Below, in pieces: positions 7,211-14,300 of a stretch of 26,676 nt of DNA. The notes under the pieces are model-generated. The model saw only the letters and a list, made by a program, of their open reading frames with translations. It was not told the DNA's origin and ran no database searches. The position numbers and the translations under genes are program-made. Numbering within the stretch: the stretch's first letter is position 1; every line of letters starts with the position of its first letter. The stretch is from CADEDH01 sp047971245 (GTDB lineage: Bacteria > Actinomycetota > Acidimicrobiia > Acidimicrobiales > SZUA-35), in assembly GCA_047971245.1 (NCBI GenBank), contig JBKDZN010000034.1, positions 1 to 26,676 of the forward strand, read 5' to 3'.

Positions 7211-8146
7211 TCAGACCGCGAGCAGGTCGCGGGCGCCGGTGTCGGACGACGGGTGCCGCAGCTTCGACATGGCCCGGGCCTCGATCTGACGGATCCGTTC
7301 CCGGGTGAGGTTGAAGTACTCTCCCACCTCTTCCAGGGTGCGGGGCTCACCACGGTCGAGACCGAACCGGAGTTTCAGGATCTCCCGCTCCCGCTCGTCG
7401 AGCGGCGCGAGCAGGCGGGCGATCTCCTCGGGCAGCAGGGCCGTGGCCGCCACCTCGAACGGCGAGTCGGCCGATCGATCCTCCACCACATCACCCAATT
7501 CGGCGTCGCCGTCTTCGCGCAGCGGCTCGGACAGCGAAAGGGGTTCGGCTGCGAACCTGAGCGCCTCGGTGACCTTGTCCTCCGGCATCTCGACCTCGCG
7601 GGCCAGCTCCGACAGGGTGGCCGGGCGGCCGTACTTGAGCTCGAGGCGGGCCCGGGCCTTCTGGAGCCGGGCCAGGGTGTCACCGGCGTGCACCGGCAGC
7701 CGGATGGTCCGGCCGGTGTTGGCGATACCCCGGGTGATGGCTTGGCGGATCCACCAGGTGGCGTAGGTGGAGAACTTGAAGCCCTTGCGCCAGTCGAACT
7801 TCTCGACCGCGTGCATCAGGCCCAGGTTGCCTTCCTGGATGAGGTCGAGCAGGGGCAGACCGGACGCCTGGTACTTCTTGGCGATCGACACGACCAGCCG
7901 AAGGTTCGACTGGGCGAAGGTCCACTCGGCGTCGCGGCCTTTGCGGGCAAGGCGACGGAGCTCACGCTTGCGGGTGGGAGAGAGGTTGTCGTCGGCCTCG
8001 AGTTCTTCAGCCGCTTCCTTGCCCTTTTCTATGGCTTGGGCCAGCCGAACCTCATCTTCCTTGGTGAGGAGTGGGTACTTGCCGATATCGGTTAGGTACA
8101 ACCTGACGAGATCTTCCTCGTCTCGCTCGACTCGCTCCTTTGCCAA
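7211..8146 (-). CDS. Group 2 sigma-70 factor (HrdB/SigB-like, RpoD family)
   Basis: The product has about 311 residues. Region 1.2 (DLVRLYLTDIGKYPLLT) begins near residue 13. Region 2 follows, with NLRLVVSIAKKYQ, LDLIQEGNLGLMHAVEKFD and FSTYATWWIRQAITR, then IANTGRTIRLPVH leading into region 3. Region 4 has LREREILKLRFG-like sequence and the helix-turn-helix TLEEVGEYFNLTRERIRQIE. The long acidic N-terminal part of a primary sigma factor is missing, so this is probably a stationary-phase or stress group 2 factor. No ATG or GTG fits the start; TTG at 8146 is preceded by GAAGGG at 8 bases, while another TTG at 8179 would add 11 residues. The LEH-like gene and fumC follow closely on the same strand. 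Confidence 0.9.
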   Translation of the reverse strand: MAKERVERDEEDLVRLYLTDIGKYPLLTKEDEVRLAQAIEKGKEAAEELEADDNLSPTRKRELRRLARKGRDAEWTFAQSNLRLVVSIAKKYQASGLPLLDLIQEGNLGLMHAVEKFDWRKGFKFSTYATWWIRQAITRGIANTGRTIRLPVHAGDTLARLQKARARLELKYGRPATLSELAREVEMPEDKVTEALRFAAEPLSLSEPLREDGDAELGDVVEDRSADSPFEVAATALLPEEIARLLAPLDEREREILKLRFGLDRGEPRTLEEVGEYFNLTRERIRQIEARAMSKLRHPSSDTGARDLLAV

Positions 8147-8250
8147 GGACCCAACCCTTCGTCGGCCGGCAGGACCCAACAGCCCCGCCGAGCACCTCCC
8201 GGGCGTCCACCCGGTGGGGTGAATTACCCGCTACCATCACGTGCTCTCGC

Positions 8251-8256
8251 AGTGTA
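8251..8256 (-). promoter_or_regulatory. Candidate -10 box upstream of the sigma-factor gene
   Basis: On the minus strand TACACT fits TAnnnT and would give a leader of about 100 bases before the TTG start at 8146. The gap 8147-8413 also holds the control region of the divergent ABM-domain gene. No -35 box was clear. Confidence 0.3.
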
Positions 8257-8413
8257 CTCCGAACTGCTCCGCCTGCGTCAGGACGAGCGCCCAAGTGGTG
8301 CGGCGGGTTGTTCTGTCTGTCGGCTACACCTCGGCGGCACTTGAGCGTTGCGCCGGGCACGCGTCATGGTGGTCACCACCAGCCGCACCCGGCCCGACCA
8401 GGGGGATCATCCA

Positions 8414-8806
8414 ATGTCAGACGACATCGCCGACCCGGCCGACTCGCCGGACCGATCCGGTCCCGGTGCCGGCGGTCAACCCGCCGGCCGCGACGAACCC
8501 GAGGTCGATCCGGTGATGGTGATCCTGGATTTCCGCACCGACCGGCCGGATCGCCTGCTCGAGGTCCTCGCCCGGTACGTCGTGGTGAGCCGGAACCAGC
8601 CCGGCTGCCGCAACATCGATCTGGTCGCCTCGATGACCGACCCGGAGCGAGTCGTCGTGGTGGAGAAGTGGGCCTCCGAGGTCGACCAACGGGCCCACTT
8701 CGACTCCGGGGCCATGGTCGACATGGCTCGATCGTGCGAGGGGATCCTCCGCTCCGCCCCGGCCATCGACCTGCTCCACGGCGTTTCGATGCACGACCTC
8801 GCCTGA
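8414..8806 (+). CDS. Antibiotic biosynthesis monooxygenase (ABM)-domain protein
   Basis: The product has 130 residues. The first 35 are a disordered, Asp/Pro/Gly-rich tail. The rest is a single ferredoxin-like ABM domain: MVILDFRTDRPDRLLEVLAR, then a Pro-Gly-Cys turn (NQPGCRNID), DPERVVVVEKWASEVDQRAHF, and a final helix and strand. Such proteins are dimeric, and some oxidise quinols or degrade heme, while many have no known substrate. The start is ATG 8414, with GGGGGA 8 bases upstream. It is divergent from the sigma-factor gene and stands alone. No quinone or polyketide genes adjoin, so the reaction cannot be assigned. Confidence 0.75.
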   Translation: MSDDIADPADSPDRSGPGAGGQPAGRDEPEVDPVMVILDFRTDRPDRLLEVLARYVVVSRNQPGCRNIDLVASMTDPERVVVVEKWASEVDQRAHFDSGAMVDMARSCEGILRSAPAIDLLHGVSMHDLA

Positions 8807-8848
8807 GGAACCGGCCCTCCGGGGACCGTCCGGGAATCCGACCCCCGG

Positions 8849-9409
8849 TCAGGTCCGAGACGGGGCCACCGCGGTGGCTTCGTCCGACCAGGCCACGATC
8901 TGGTCCCACGAGGTGGGCCCGGCCGACCAGAGCCGGTCGAACACGGCGTCGGCCACGTCGGTGAACCCGTGGCGGTTGCGGAAGTTGTAGCGGTACCGGG
9001 GCCGGTACAGGTCCAGCCCGGCGGCCGCGGTGCGACCATGCAGCACCACGTCCCACGCCTGGGCGTGCGGCAGGCTCAGCTCGGTGTCGAGGTCGGGTCC
9101 ACCGAAGTCGGGCCGAAGCCGGTCGGCCACCTCGAGGAAGAGGCGGGTCAGCGTGATCGCCGCCGCGGCGTCACCGAGGTAGCGGGGGTCGCGGTAATCC
9201 TCCAGGGCGCCGCTGTCGACGGCGAACACGATCGGGTCGACCGACACCACCGTGGCGTGGCTGGTGGCCGCGTTCTGGTCGACCCGGACCTCGACGTCGG
9301 CCTGGGGATCGAGCTCGGGCACCCGGGCCAGGGCGGCCGCGGTGAGCGCGTCGATCCGTTCGGCGTCGAAGAACACCTGGGTGAACTCGTCGGGTACGAC
9401 GGTGATCAT
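8849..9409 (-). CDS. Conserved-looking protein of unknown function, coupled to the ferritin-like gene
   Basis: The product has 186 residues and no signal peptide or membrane segment. The N-terminal part (ITVVPDEFTQVFFDAERI, LARVPELDPQADVEVRVDQN) alternates strands and helices. The middle has TSHATVVSVDPIVFAVDSGALEDYRDPRYLGD and a helix ITLTRLFLEVADRL. The C-terminal part is rich in aromatic and basic residues (LYRPRYRYNFRNRHGF), then a helix with VFDRLW. No catalytic motif such as HExxH was found and I do not recognise a family. Its ATG overlaps the stop of the upstream ferritin-like gene (ATGA), so the two products are probably made in a fixed ratio and may work together. Confidence 0.7.
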   Translation of the reverse strand: MITVVPDEFTQVFFDAERIDALTAAALARVPELDPQADVEVRVDQNAATSHATVVSVDPIVFAVDSGALEDYRDPRYLGDAAAAITLTRLFLEVADRLRPDFGGPDLDTELSLPHAQAWDVVLHGRTAAAGLDLYRPRYRYNFRNRHGFTDVADAVFDRLWSAGPTSWDQIVAWSDEATAVAPSRT

Positions 9410-10110
9410 CGACCACCGCCGGCGCCGTTGCCGCTGTCGGCGGCGGCCGCCACCGCCGCGTCGTCGGGACCGCCGGGCACGAACGAGCCGATCGAGCCCG
9501 GCCCGACCGCGCCGCCGGCCGCCACCATCAGCTCGGTCAGGGCCGCCTGGTGGTCGGCGGCCCGGCGCACCTCGTTCGGGGTGGAGATCAGCGACTGCAG
9601 CATCATCTCGCCTTCCAGCCACTCCTGCTGATCGTCGAGCAGGCAGAAGTTGATGGCCCGGATCGTGGGCGCATCGGCGATCTCGCTGGTGTTGTTCCGG
9701 TGGTAGGTGTAGGCGGCGATCAGATAGGGCAGCAGAACCCGGTAGAGCCCGACGAGTTTCTCGATGGTCTGATCCGGCGCCTCAGGAGCGCCCAAGGCCG
9801 CCACGAAGGCCTCCATCTCGGGATTGGGTGCCGCCGTCAACCGGTCGGGGTTCATCTCCCGGAGCTCGGGCAGCCGCTTGTGCCAGAGCTCGGAATGGAA
9901 GGCGTGGTGATAGCAGTGGGTGCCGAGGCGGAGCTTCACGTCGAGCTCGGGGACGGTGGCCACCCAGCCGCCCATGAGCTCGAAGATCCTCATCTCCAGC
10001 CACTTGTAGTGTCCGGCCCGTACGGCTGTTTCCTCCACCGTGAACGAACCCGGCAGTTCCCGCCGGTCCCACGGTGCGAACGGTGTCCGCGGACGAGTCC
10101 CATCGGCCAT
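9406..10110 (-). CDS. Ferritin-like helical-bundle protein (putative metal-binding)
   Basis: The product has 234 residues. Four long helices can be drawn: about 33-53 (HYKWLEMRIFELMGGWV), 58-85 (LRLGTHCYHHAFHSELWHKR), 115-140 (KLVGLYRVLLPYLIAAYTYH) and 150-180 (FCLLDDQQEWLEGEMM). Glu and His residues on these helices (LEMRIFE, HH-x3-H-x-E, DDQQEW) could hold a di-metal site as in ferritin-like oxidases. The last 35 residues are Gly/Ala-rich and probably disordered. The second of two close ATGs (10110) was chosen because GGGAGG stands 8 bases before it. A TAGGCT -10-like box lies at 10172-10177. The gene is coupled by ATGA to the unknown gene downstream. The ferritin-like call rests on helix and ligand pattern only, and no exact family was recognised. 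Confidence 0.6.
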   Translation of the reverse strand: MADGTRPRTPFAPWDRRELPGSFTVEETAVRAGHYKWLEMRIFELMGGWVATVPELDVKLRLGTHCYHHAFHSELWHKRLPELREMNPDRLTAAPNPEMEAFVAALGAPEAPDQTIEKLVGLYRVLLPYLIAAYTYHRNNTSEIADAPTIRAINFCLLDDQQEWLEGEMMLQSLISTPNEVRRAADHQAALTELMVAAGGAVGPGSIGSFVPGGPDDAAVAAAADSGNGAGGGR

Positions 10111-10206
10111 GTGCATTGCCTCCCGTCGGCCCCCTGCGCCGGCCCGGTACCCCGGGGCTCCGGCAGGCCGCAGCCTAGCTCACCGCCCTGCTGCCGGTCA
10201 GGTGCG

Positions 10207-10227
10207 CCGGCCCCGCCGGGGCGGCCG
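10207..10227 (-). terminator. GC-rich hairpin after the M15 peptidase gene
   Basis: CCCC and GGGG (10211-10214, 10218-10221) form a short stem with extra flanking G/C pairs directly after the peptidase stop. There is no T-run. It may end the peptidase transcript. Confidence 0.3.
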
Positions 10228-11745
10228 CTACTTGCCGTTGACCGACCAGTGCCACGGTTCCGACGGCAGGTTGTAGAAGCCGTACTTGCCGGCGTTGGCG
10301 GCCAGCCACTTGAAGCCGGCGTTCGATCGGGAGGTGATGGTGCCGCCGTTGTAGCGGAAGTCGATGGCGAGCCCCTGCTCGTGGTTGGAGCGGCCGGGCC
10401 GGGCCGTCGGCGGCCGGCACTGGGACGAGGGCATCTGATAGATCGCGTAGTTGCTGGTCCCACAGTGGGCGCGGCGGAGCCGGATCTGGGAGGACGGGTC
10501 GCGGTAGCCACCCCCGGTGAAGGTGTGACCCTCGGCCGAGGCGGCGTCGAGCAGGCGCTGCAGGTTTCCCGCGATCGACTGGTGGACCTGGATCCCGCCG
10601 ACGCTGACGATGTCGCCCGAGACCGGGAAGGTCGGGGTGGAGACCGAGCCGCCGCCACCCGACGAGCCCGAGGAACTGCCGGAGGCGGCCGCGGCTGCTT
10701 CGCGTTGCCGCTGGGCCGCCGCGGCCTGGGCGGCCAGTTCCTCGTTCTTCTGCACGATGTTCGCGGACAGCTGGGCGTCGGTCTGCTCCAGCGCCCACGC
10801 CTCGGCGAGCTGGGCCTCCAACCGGGCCTCGGCCTCGTCCACCAGGACCTGCTGCTCGGCCTTGCGGTCCTCGAGGGCCTGCAGGTCGGCTTCGAGCTGG
10901 GCGCGCAGCTCCGCGGCCTCGGTTTCGGCGTCGGCCGCCCGGGCCTCCTCCAGTTCGAGGTCTTCCCGGGCCGTCTTGAGCTCGTCGGTGAGGCTCAGCC
11001 CGTCGTCGGTCACCGACTCCACCAGCGATTGCATCCGGACGGCCACGTTCGGATCGGCCTCCTCCAGCAGGGGGCTCGGGTTGGCGTTCTGGTTCACGAA
11101 CGACGAGATCGCCCGGTCGCTGATCTCGGCCTCGAGGTCGGCGATGGCGTCGTTCTGGTCGTCGACGGCGTCGGTGGCGTCGTCGTGGCGGGTCTCGGCC
11201 GCGGCCAGGGCCTGCTCGGCGGCATCGACATCGGCCTGGAGGGCGTTGACCTCGGCCGTGATCGATTCCAGCGCCGTCGTCAGATCACCGACCTCGGCGG
11301 TGGCCGCATCGACATTCGCGGCGGACGCCTCCCGTTCCGCCCGCACCTGATCCTGCTGAGTCTTCAGGTCTTCCAGCTCGCTGCTCAGATCGGCGCCGGA
11401 CGGTGCCGATCCGGCCGCCAACAGTGCGGCCACGACCAGACCGACCACGGTGAGGGTGCTTCGTCGGGGCCGGCGCGCCGTGGGGTGAGCGGCCCGGGAA
11501 CGGGCCCGGGCCTCACCGTCGGCGGTCGGACGAGCCGGCCGGTCGAGCGCGTCCGGGCCGACGTTCGACGGCGGCTCGGCCACCAGGCTGAGCCGCCGTG
11601 GGGCGGCGGTCTCCGATCCGTCCGGCCTCGGATCCGGGGTCACCTCACCGGTGGTGTCGCCAGGGTTCGAGGCCGTCACCGCCGCCGGTTCTGGCTGACG
11701 ATCACGGGGCTGGCCGGTGGGCTCGGAGGGTCGACGAAAAGACAT
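10228..11745 (-). CDS. Membrane-anchored coiled-coil M15B (VanY-like) peptidoglycan peptidase
   Basis: The product has 505 residues from ATG 11745. Residues 1-95 are a polar Pro/Arg/Asp-rich segment, then one hydrophobic helix (about 96-112) that would act as an uncleaved anchor or late signal. Residues 119-345 form a long Glu/Ala-rich coiled coil (ELEDLKTQQDQVRAEREA and onward), and a Ser/Gly linker follows. The C-terminal domain (about 370-505) has the zinc and active-site motifs of D-Ala-D-Ala carboxypeptidases of family M15B: SNHEQGLAIDF with His455 and Asp462, and EPWHW with His499. It should trim or cleave peptidoglycan peptides outside the membrane. The coiled coil resembles those by which PcsB- or RipA-type hydrolases are held and controlled by FtsEX, though ftsEX is not here. 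Codons further upstream (TTG 11757) are possible starts. Confidence 0.85.
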   Translation of the reverse strand: MSFRRPSEPTGQPRDRQPEPAAVTASNPGDTTGEVTPDPRPDGSETAAPRRLSLVAEPPSNVGPDALDRPARPTADGEARARSRAAHPTARRPRRSTLTVVGLVVAALLAAGSAPSGADLSSELEDLKTQQDQVRAEREASAANVDAATAEVGDLTTALESITAEVNALQADVDAAEQALAAAETRHDDATDAVDDQNDAIADLEAEISDRAISSFVNQNANPSPLLEEADPNVAVRMQSLVESVTDDGLSLTDELKTAREDLELEEARAADAETEAAELRAQLEADLQALEDRKAEQQVLVDEAEARLEAQLAEAWALEQTDAQLSANIVQKNEELAAQAAAAQRQREAAAAASGSSSGSSGGGGSVSTPTFPVSGDIVSVGGIQVHQSIAGNLQRLLDAASAEGHTFTGGGYRDPSSQIRLRRAHCGTSNYAIYQMPSSQCRPPTARPGRSNHEQGLAIDFRYNGGTITSRSNAGFKWLAANAGKYGFYNLPSEPWHWSVNGK

Positions 11746-11934
11746 TACGGTCACCAACCGCCCACATGGCTTGCCAGCTTAGCTATCAGGATCCACCTAC
11801 TGAGGGATGTCGACCAGCACAACATAGACGCTCGGTGGCCTATCGACTGCGGGGGGTGCCCGATTGAGGCTCGGAGCGTGGGCACATTGCCGCATTGCGT
11901 GCCACCGCGATCTGGGCAGGATAGCCCAAAACCG

Positions 11935-11974
11935 CCACCGCCCCCACGACAGGTCTCGTCGCAAGGGGCGGTGG
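11935..11974 (-). terminator. Hairpin with nested stem, followed by TTTT on the minus strand
   Basis: The ten-base arms CCACCGCCCC (11935-11944) and GGGGCGGTGG (11965-11974) pair perfectly, and CGAC/GTCG pairs inside the loop. On the minus strand the right-hand arm is followed within a few bases by TTTT. This may be a terminator or a leader structure of the M15 peptidase gene. Confidence 0.5.
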
Positions 11975-12037
11975 ACGGCGGCTCGGGTGCGGCTCCGATC
12001 GCGGGGGGAGTGCGTCCGGAACCACCGGCCGGTCGGC

Positions 12038-12077
12038 GGACCGGCGCCACTGGTGGGAGGGCAGGTGGCGCCGGTCC
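12038..12077 (-). terminator. Strong 13-bp hairpin downstream of the secreted-protein gene
   Basis: GGACCGGCGCCAC (12038-12050) and GTGGCGCCGGTCC (12065-12077) are perfect 13-base arms around a 14-base loop. It lies 57 bases after the stop of the gene ending at 12134. A second hairpin stands between it and the stop. Confidence 0.6.
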
Positions 12078-12082
12078 GGTTC

Positions 12083-12112
12083 CCGAGTGCCGGCGCTCAG
12101 ACGGGCGCTCGG
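12083..12112 (-). terminator. 9-bp hairpin, first of a tandem pair
   Basis: CCGAGTGCC (12083-12091) pairs with GGCGCTCGG (12104-12112), with one G-T pair. It is 21 bases after the stop at 12134, just ahead of the stronger hairpin. Confidence 0.45.
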
Positions 12113-12133
12113 GAGGTGCTGGCTCGGGGAGGA

Positions 12134-12838
12134 TCAGGTGGTCTGGTAGCTCGACGGCTGGGTCTCGCCGTCAGCGGCGGAGGTGCCGCTGTCGGCCGTC
12201 GACCCGTCGTCGCTACCCCCCATGGGGCCGTGGCCCCGACCGGGCCCGTGGCCCCGACCTTCACCGGGGGTCCGGTTGATCATGTCGGTGGCCATGGTCT
12301 CGAGGTCGGCCTTGCGGGCCTCGGCCTCTTCGGCGGTCAGGTCACCTTCGGCCACCTCCTCGTCGAGGTGCTCGGTCATCTGGGTGACGATGGCGGCGAC
12401 GAGGTCGTCCTCGCTGACCCCGGCGTCGGCGGCGATCTCGGCCAGGGTCTTGCCTTCCGCGAAGCCGGCCTGGAGGTCCTCCTCGGAGATGCCGAGGGAG
12501 TCGGCCACGTCACTCATGGGGCCGATGCCTCGACCACCGAAGCCTCCGGGACCGCCCCGACCCGCACAGTCGCCGGTCGTACCATCCTCGGTGGTGGTGT
12601 CGTCAGCGGTGGTGTCACCGGTGGTGGTGTCGCTGCTGCCACTGTCCTCGGCCACGGTGGTGTCGGTCGTGGCGTCGGACTGGGCGGAGGCGAGGCCGAT
12701 CGGGCTGACGAGGGCGCCGAGGGCCATACCCCCGGCGAGCAGGGCGCCGGCCACGAGCGGGGTACGCCAGCGAGGTGATTGACCGGCCGATTCGGCCGGG
12801 TCGGTGGGGTCGAATGGCTGGGGGGCCGGGGTGGTCAT
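12134..12838 (-). CDS. Secreted protein with Thr/Asp-rich linker and helical repeat domain
   Basis: The product has 234 residues. A hydrophobic segment at about 28-52 (LVAGALLAGGMALGALVSP) ends near an AxA-type site, which suggests a signal peptide or anchor. A low-complexity Thr/Asp/Ser linker follows (about 53-90). The folded part (about 100-170) contains SDVADSLGISEEDLQAGF, then EGKTLAEIAADAGVSEDDL, and a helix rich in Glu and Ala with LTAEEAEARKADLE. This resembles small secreted DUF2680-like domains in which 'GKTLAEIA' recurs. The tail is Gly/His-rich (GEGRGHGPGRGHGPMGG) and could bind metal. The function is unknown. The start is ATG 12838, with AAGGAG about 12 bases upstream. Tandem hairpins follow the gene. 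Confidence 0.7.
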   Translation of the reverse strand: MTTPAPQPFDPTDPAESAGQSPRWRTPLVAGALLAGGMALGALVSPIGLASAQSDATTDTTVAEDSGSSDTTTGDTTADDTTTEDGTTGDCAGRGGPGGFGGRGIGPMSDVADSLGISEEDLQAGFAEGKTLAEIAADAGVSEDDLVAAIVTQMTEHLDEEVAEGDLTAEEAEARKADLETMATDMINRTPGEGRGHGPGRGHGPMGGSDDGSTADSGTSAADGETQPSSYQTT

Positions 12839-12984
12839 GATGTTCCGGTTCTCCTTCGGGACCGGGTGCTCCGATGCACCTGGTGTCTTGTTGATGACCT
12901 CATCTTCGGGATCCAGGATCGGAGGAGGGTGAAGGCAACCTCAGAGTTTGCTGAGAACCCGGCCCAGCGGCCGTCCGGGACGCG

Positions 12985-13021
12985 GTGAGCCCCGCCACCC
13001 GAAACGGGGGACGGGGCTCAC
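12985..13021 (-). terminator. Hairpin terminator of the glutamine synthetase II gene
   Basis: GTGAGCCCCG (12985-12994) and CGGGGCTCAC (13012-13021) form a perfect 10-bp stem 32 bases after the stop of the GSII gene. No long T-run follows, as is common in GC-rich actinobacteria. Confidence 0.7.
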
Positions 13022-13053
13022 CGGCAGCGACAAGGAGTCCGGCGGGAATCGGG

Positions 13054-14067
13054 TCAGCTCAGGGCACCGCAACAGGTGTTGGTGATGAGGGTGGCCACCA
13101 CATAGGGATCGGCGTTGGCGTTGGGCCGGCGATCCTCGATATAGCCCTTCTTGTCCTTCGCCACCTGCCATGGGATCCGGACCGAGGCACCCCGATCGGA
13201 CACCCCGTAGCTGAACTGGTCGTAGCGCTGGGTCTCGTGGGCGCCGGTCAGGCGGTCCTCGATGCCGGCCCCGTAGCCGGTCAGGTGCTCCTCGGGCTTG
13301 CCGGGGGCGCCCAGCGCCTCCGCCGCGGTGATGATGGCGTCGTAGCCGTCGCGCATCTCGTTGGTGGAGAAGTTGGTGTGCATGCCGGCGCCGTTCCAGT
13401 CGCCCTTCATGGGCTTGGCCTCTAGCGAGATCTCCACATTGTGCTTCTCACCCAGGCGGTACAGCAGGTAGCGGGCCACCCACATGTGGTCGCCCACCGT
13501 CACCGTGTCGAGCGGGCCGATCTGGAACTCCCACTGGCCGGGCATGACCTCGGCGTTGGTGCCCGAGATGCCGAGGCCGGCCTCGATGCACATGCTGGTG
13601 TGCTCCTCCACGATGTCCCGACCGGCGATCTTCACCGCGCCGACACCGCAGTAGTACGGGCCCTGGGGGCCGGGGTAGCCGTGCTCCGGGAACCCGTAGG
13701 GCCAACCGGTGGTGGGGTGGAGCATGGTGTACTCCTGCTCCAGACCGAACAGGGGCTGCTGGTCGCCGTACTTCTCGAGCGCCGCCACCGCCGGGGCCCG
13801 GGTGTTGGTCGGGTGCGGGGCGAGATCCCCGGTGAGTAACGTCTCGCACAGCACCAGGATGTTGTCGCCACCCCGGACCGGATCCGGGCAGGTGAACACC
13901 GGCATCAGCACCACGTCGGAGTTGTCGCCGGTCGCCTGGTTGGTGCTGGAACCGTCATAACCCCACATGCCGGGCTCTTCGCCGTCGGCCAGGATCTTCG
14001 TCTTGGATCGCACCTCCCGGGTCGGCTCGGTGCCGTCAATCCACAAGTACTCGGCCCTGTATGCCAC
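13054..14067 (-). CDS. glnII: Glutamine synthetase type II (eukaryote-like)
   Basis: The 337-residue protein has the size of GSII, shorter than GSI. It makes glutamine from glutamate, ammonia and ATP. Hallmarks are YLWIDGTEPTREVRSKTKIL at the start, GYDGSSTNQA, DSDVVLMP-like NSDVVLMPVFTCPDP, PGQWEFQIGP, and the ATP/glutamate-site block KPMKGDWNGAGMHTNFST. The C-terminal part contains GAHETQRYDQFSYGVSDRGASVRIP. The start is GTG 14067 with GGAGAAG about 6 bases upstream; an earlier in-frame start would add 45 residues of non-conserved sequence. The gene is divergent from glnA2, and a possible GlnR-type site lies between them. GSII beside a GSI and a GlnR-like regulator suggests control by nitrogen supply. 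Confidence 0.93.
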   Translation of the reverse strand: MAYRAEYLWIDGTEPTREVRSKTKILADGEEPGMWGYDGSSTNQATGDNSDVVLMPVFTCPDPVRGGDNILVLCETLLTGDLAPHPTNTRAPAVAALEKYGDQQPLFGLEQEYTMLHPTTGWPYGFPEHGYPGPQGPYYCGVGAVKIAGRDIVEEHTSMCIEAGLGISGTNAEVMPGQWEFQIGPLDTVTVGDHMWVARYLLYRLGEKHNVEISLEAKPMKGDWNGAGMHTNFSTNEMRDGYDAIITAAEALGAPGKPEEHLTGYGAGIEDRLTGAHETQRYDQFSYGVSDRGASVRIPWQVAKDKKGYIEDRRPNANADPYVVATLITNTCCGALS

Positions 14068-14211
14068 GATTTCTTCTCCAACTTGGGTTTCGGGGGACCC
14101 GACGCCGTGTCGATGGCGGGGTCGGAGCCGGTCCGTCGGCGTCGTCGACGGCCGGATCGAACTCCTGGGTTCATGAAACCGCCGGTAAGGGGTCAGCAGC
14201 AATGGCCCAGT

Positions 14212-14228
14212 GTTAACGGCGTGTGAAA
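14212..14228 (+). promoter_or_regulatory. Possible GlnR-type half box between the two glutamine synthetase genes
   Basis: TTAAC (14213-14217), six bases, then TGAAA (14224-14228) resembles the gTnAC-n6-GaAAC unit bound by actinobacterial GlnR. A GAAAC-n5-GTAAG arrangement at 14175-14189 may be a second, poorer element. Both lie between the divergent GSII and GlnA2 starts. The match is by eye and inexact. Confidence 0.35.
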
Positions 14229-14300
14229 GACACCCGTCAGACCGCCGCTACAGACCCGCGACGCGTGTCACCGGCCCGGTCAGGTGGTGTACTCGGTCCT

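Larger units (their letters stand above)
11758..12133. other. Structured intergenic region with several inverted repeats
   Basis: No gene was found in this 376-base gap on either strand. Four inverted repeats lie in it. The imperfect GTGGGCAC/GTGCCAC pair is at 11878-11905. CCACCGCCCC/GGGGCGGTGG is at 11935-11974. Two further stems lie at 12038-12077 and 12083-12112. The gap separates the end of the secreted-protein gene from the start of the peptidase gene, both on the minus strand. At least part should be termination signals; the rest may be a 5' leader structure of the peptidase gene. Confidence 0.6.

Noticed and set aside
9550..12279. A 909-codon open frame on the plus strand.
   Set aside because: It runs antisense to three well-supported genes and across the hairpin region. 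Its Gly/Arg/Val-rich composition is that of the mirror frame of GC-rich coding DNA, and no domain can be seen.
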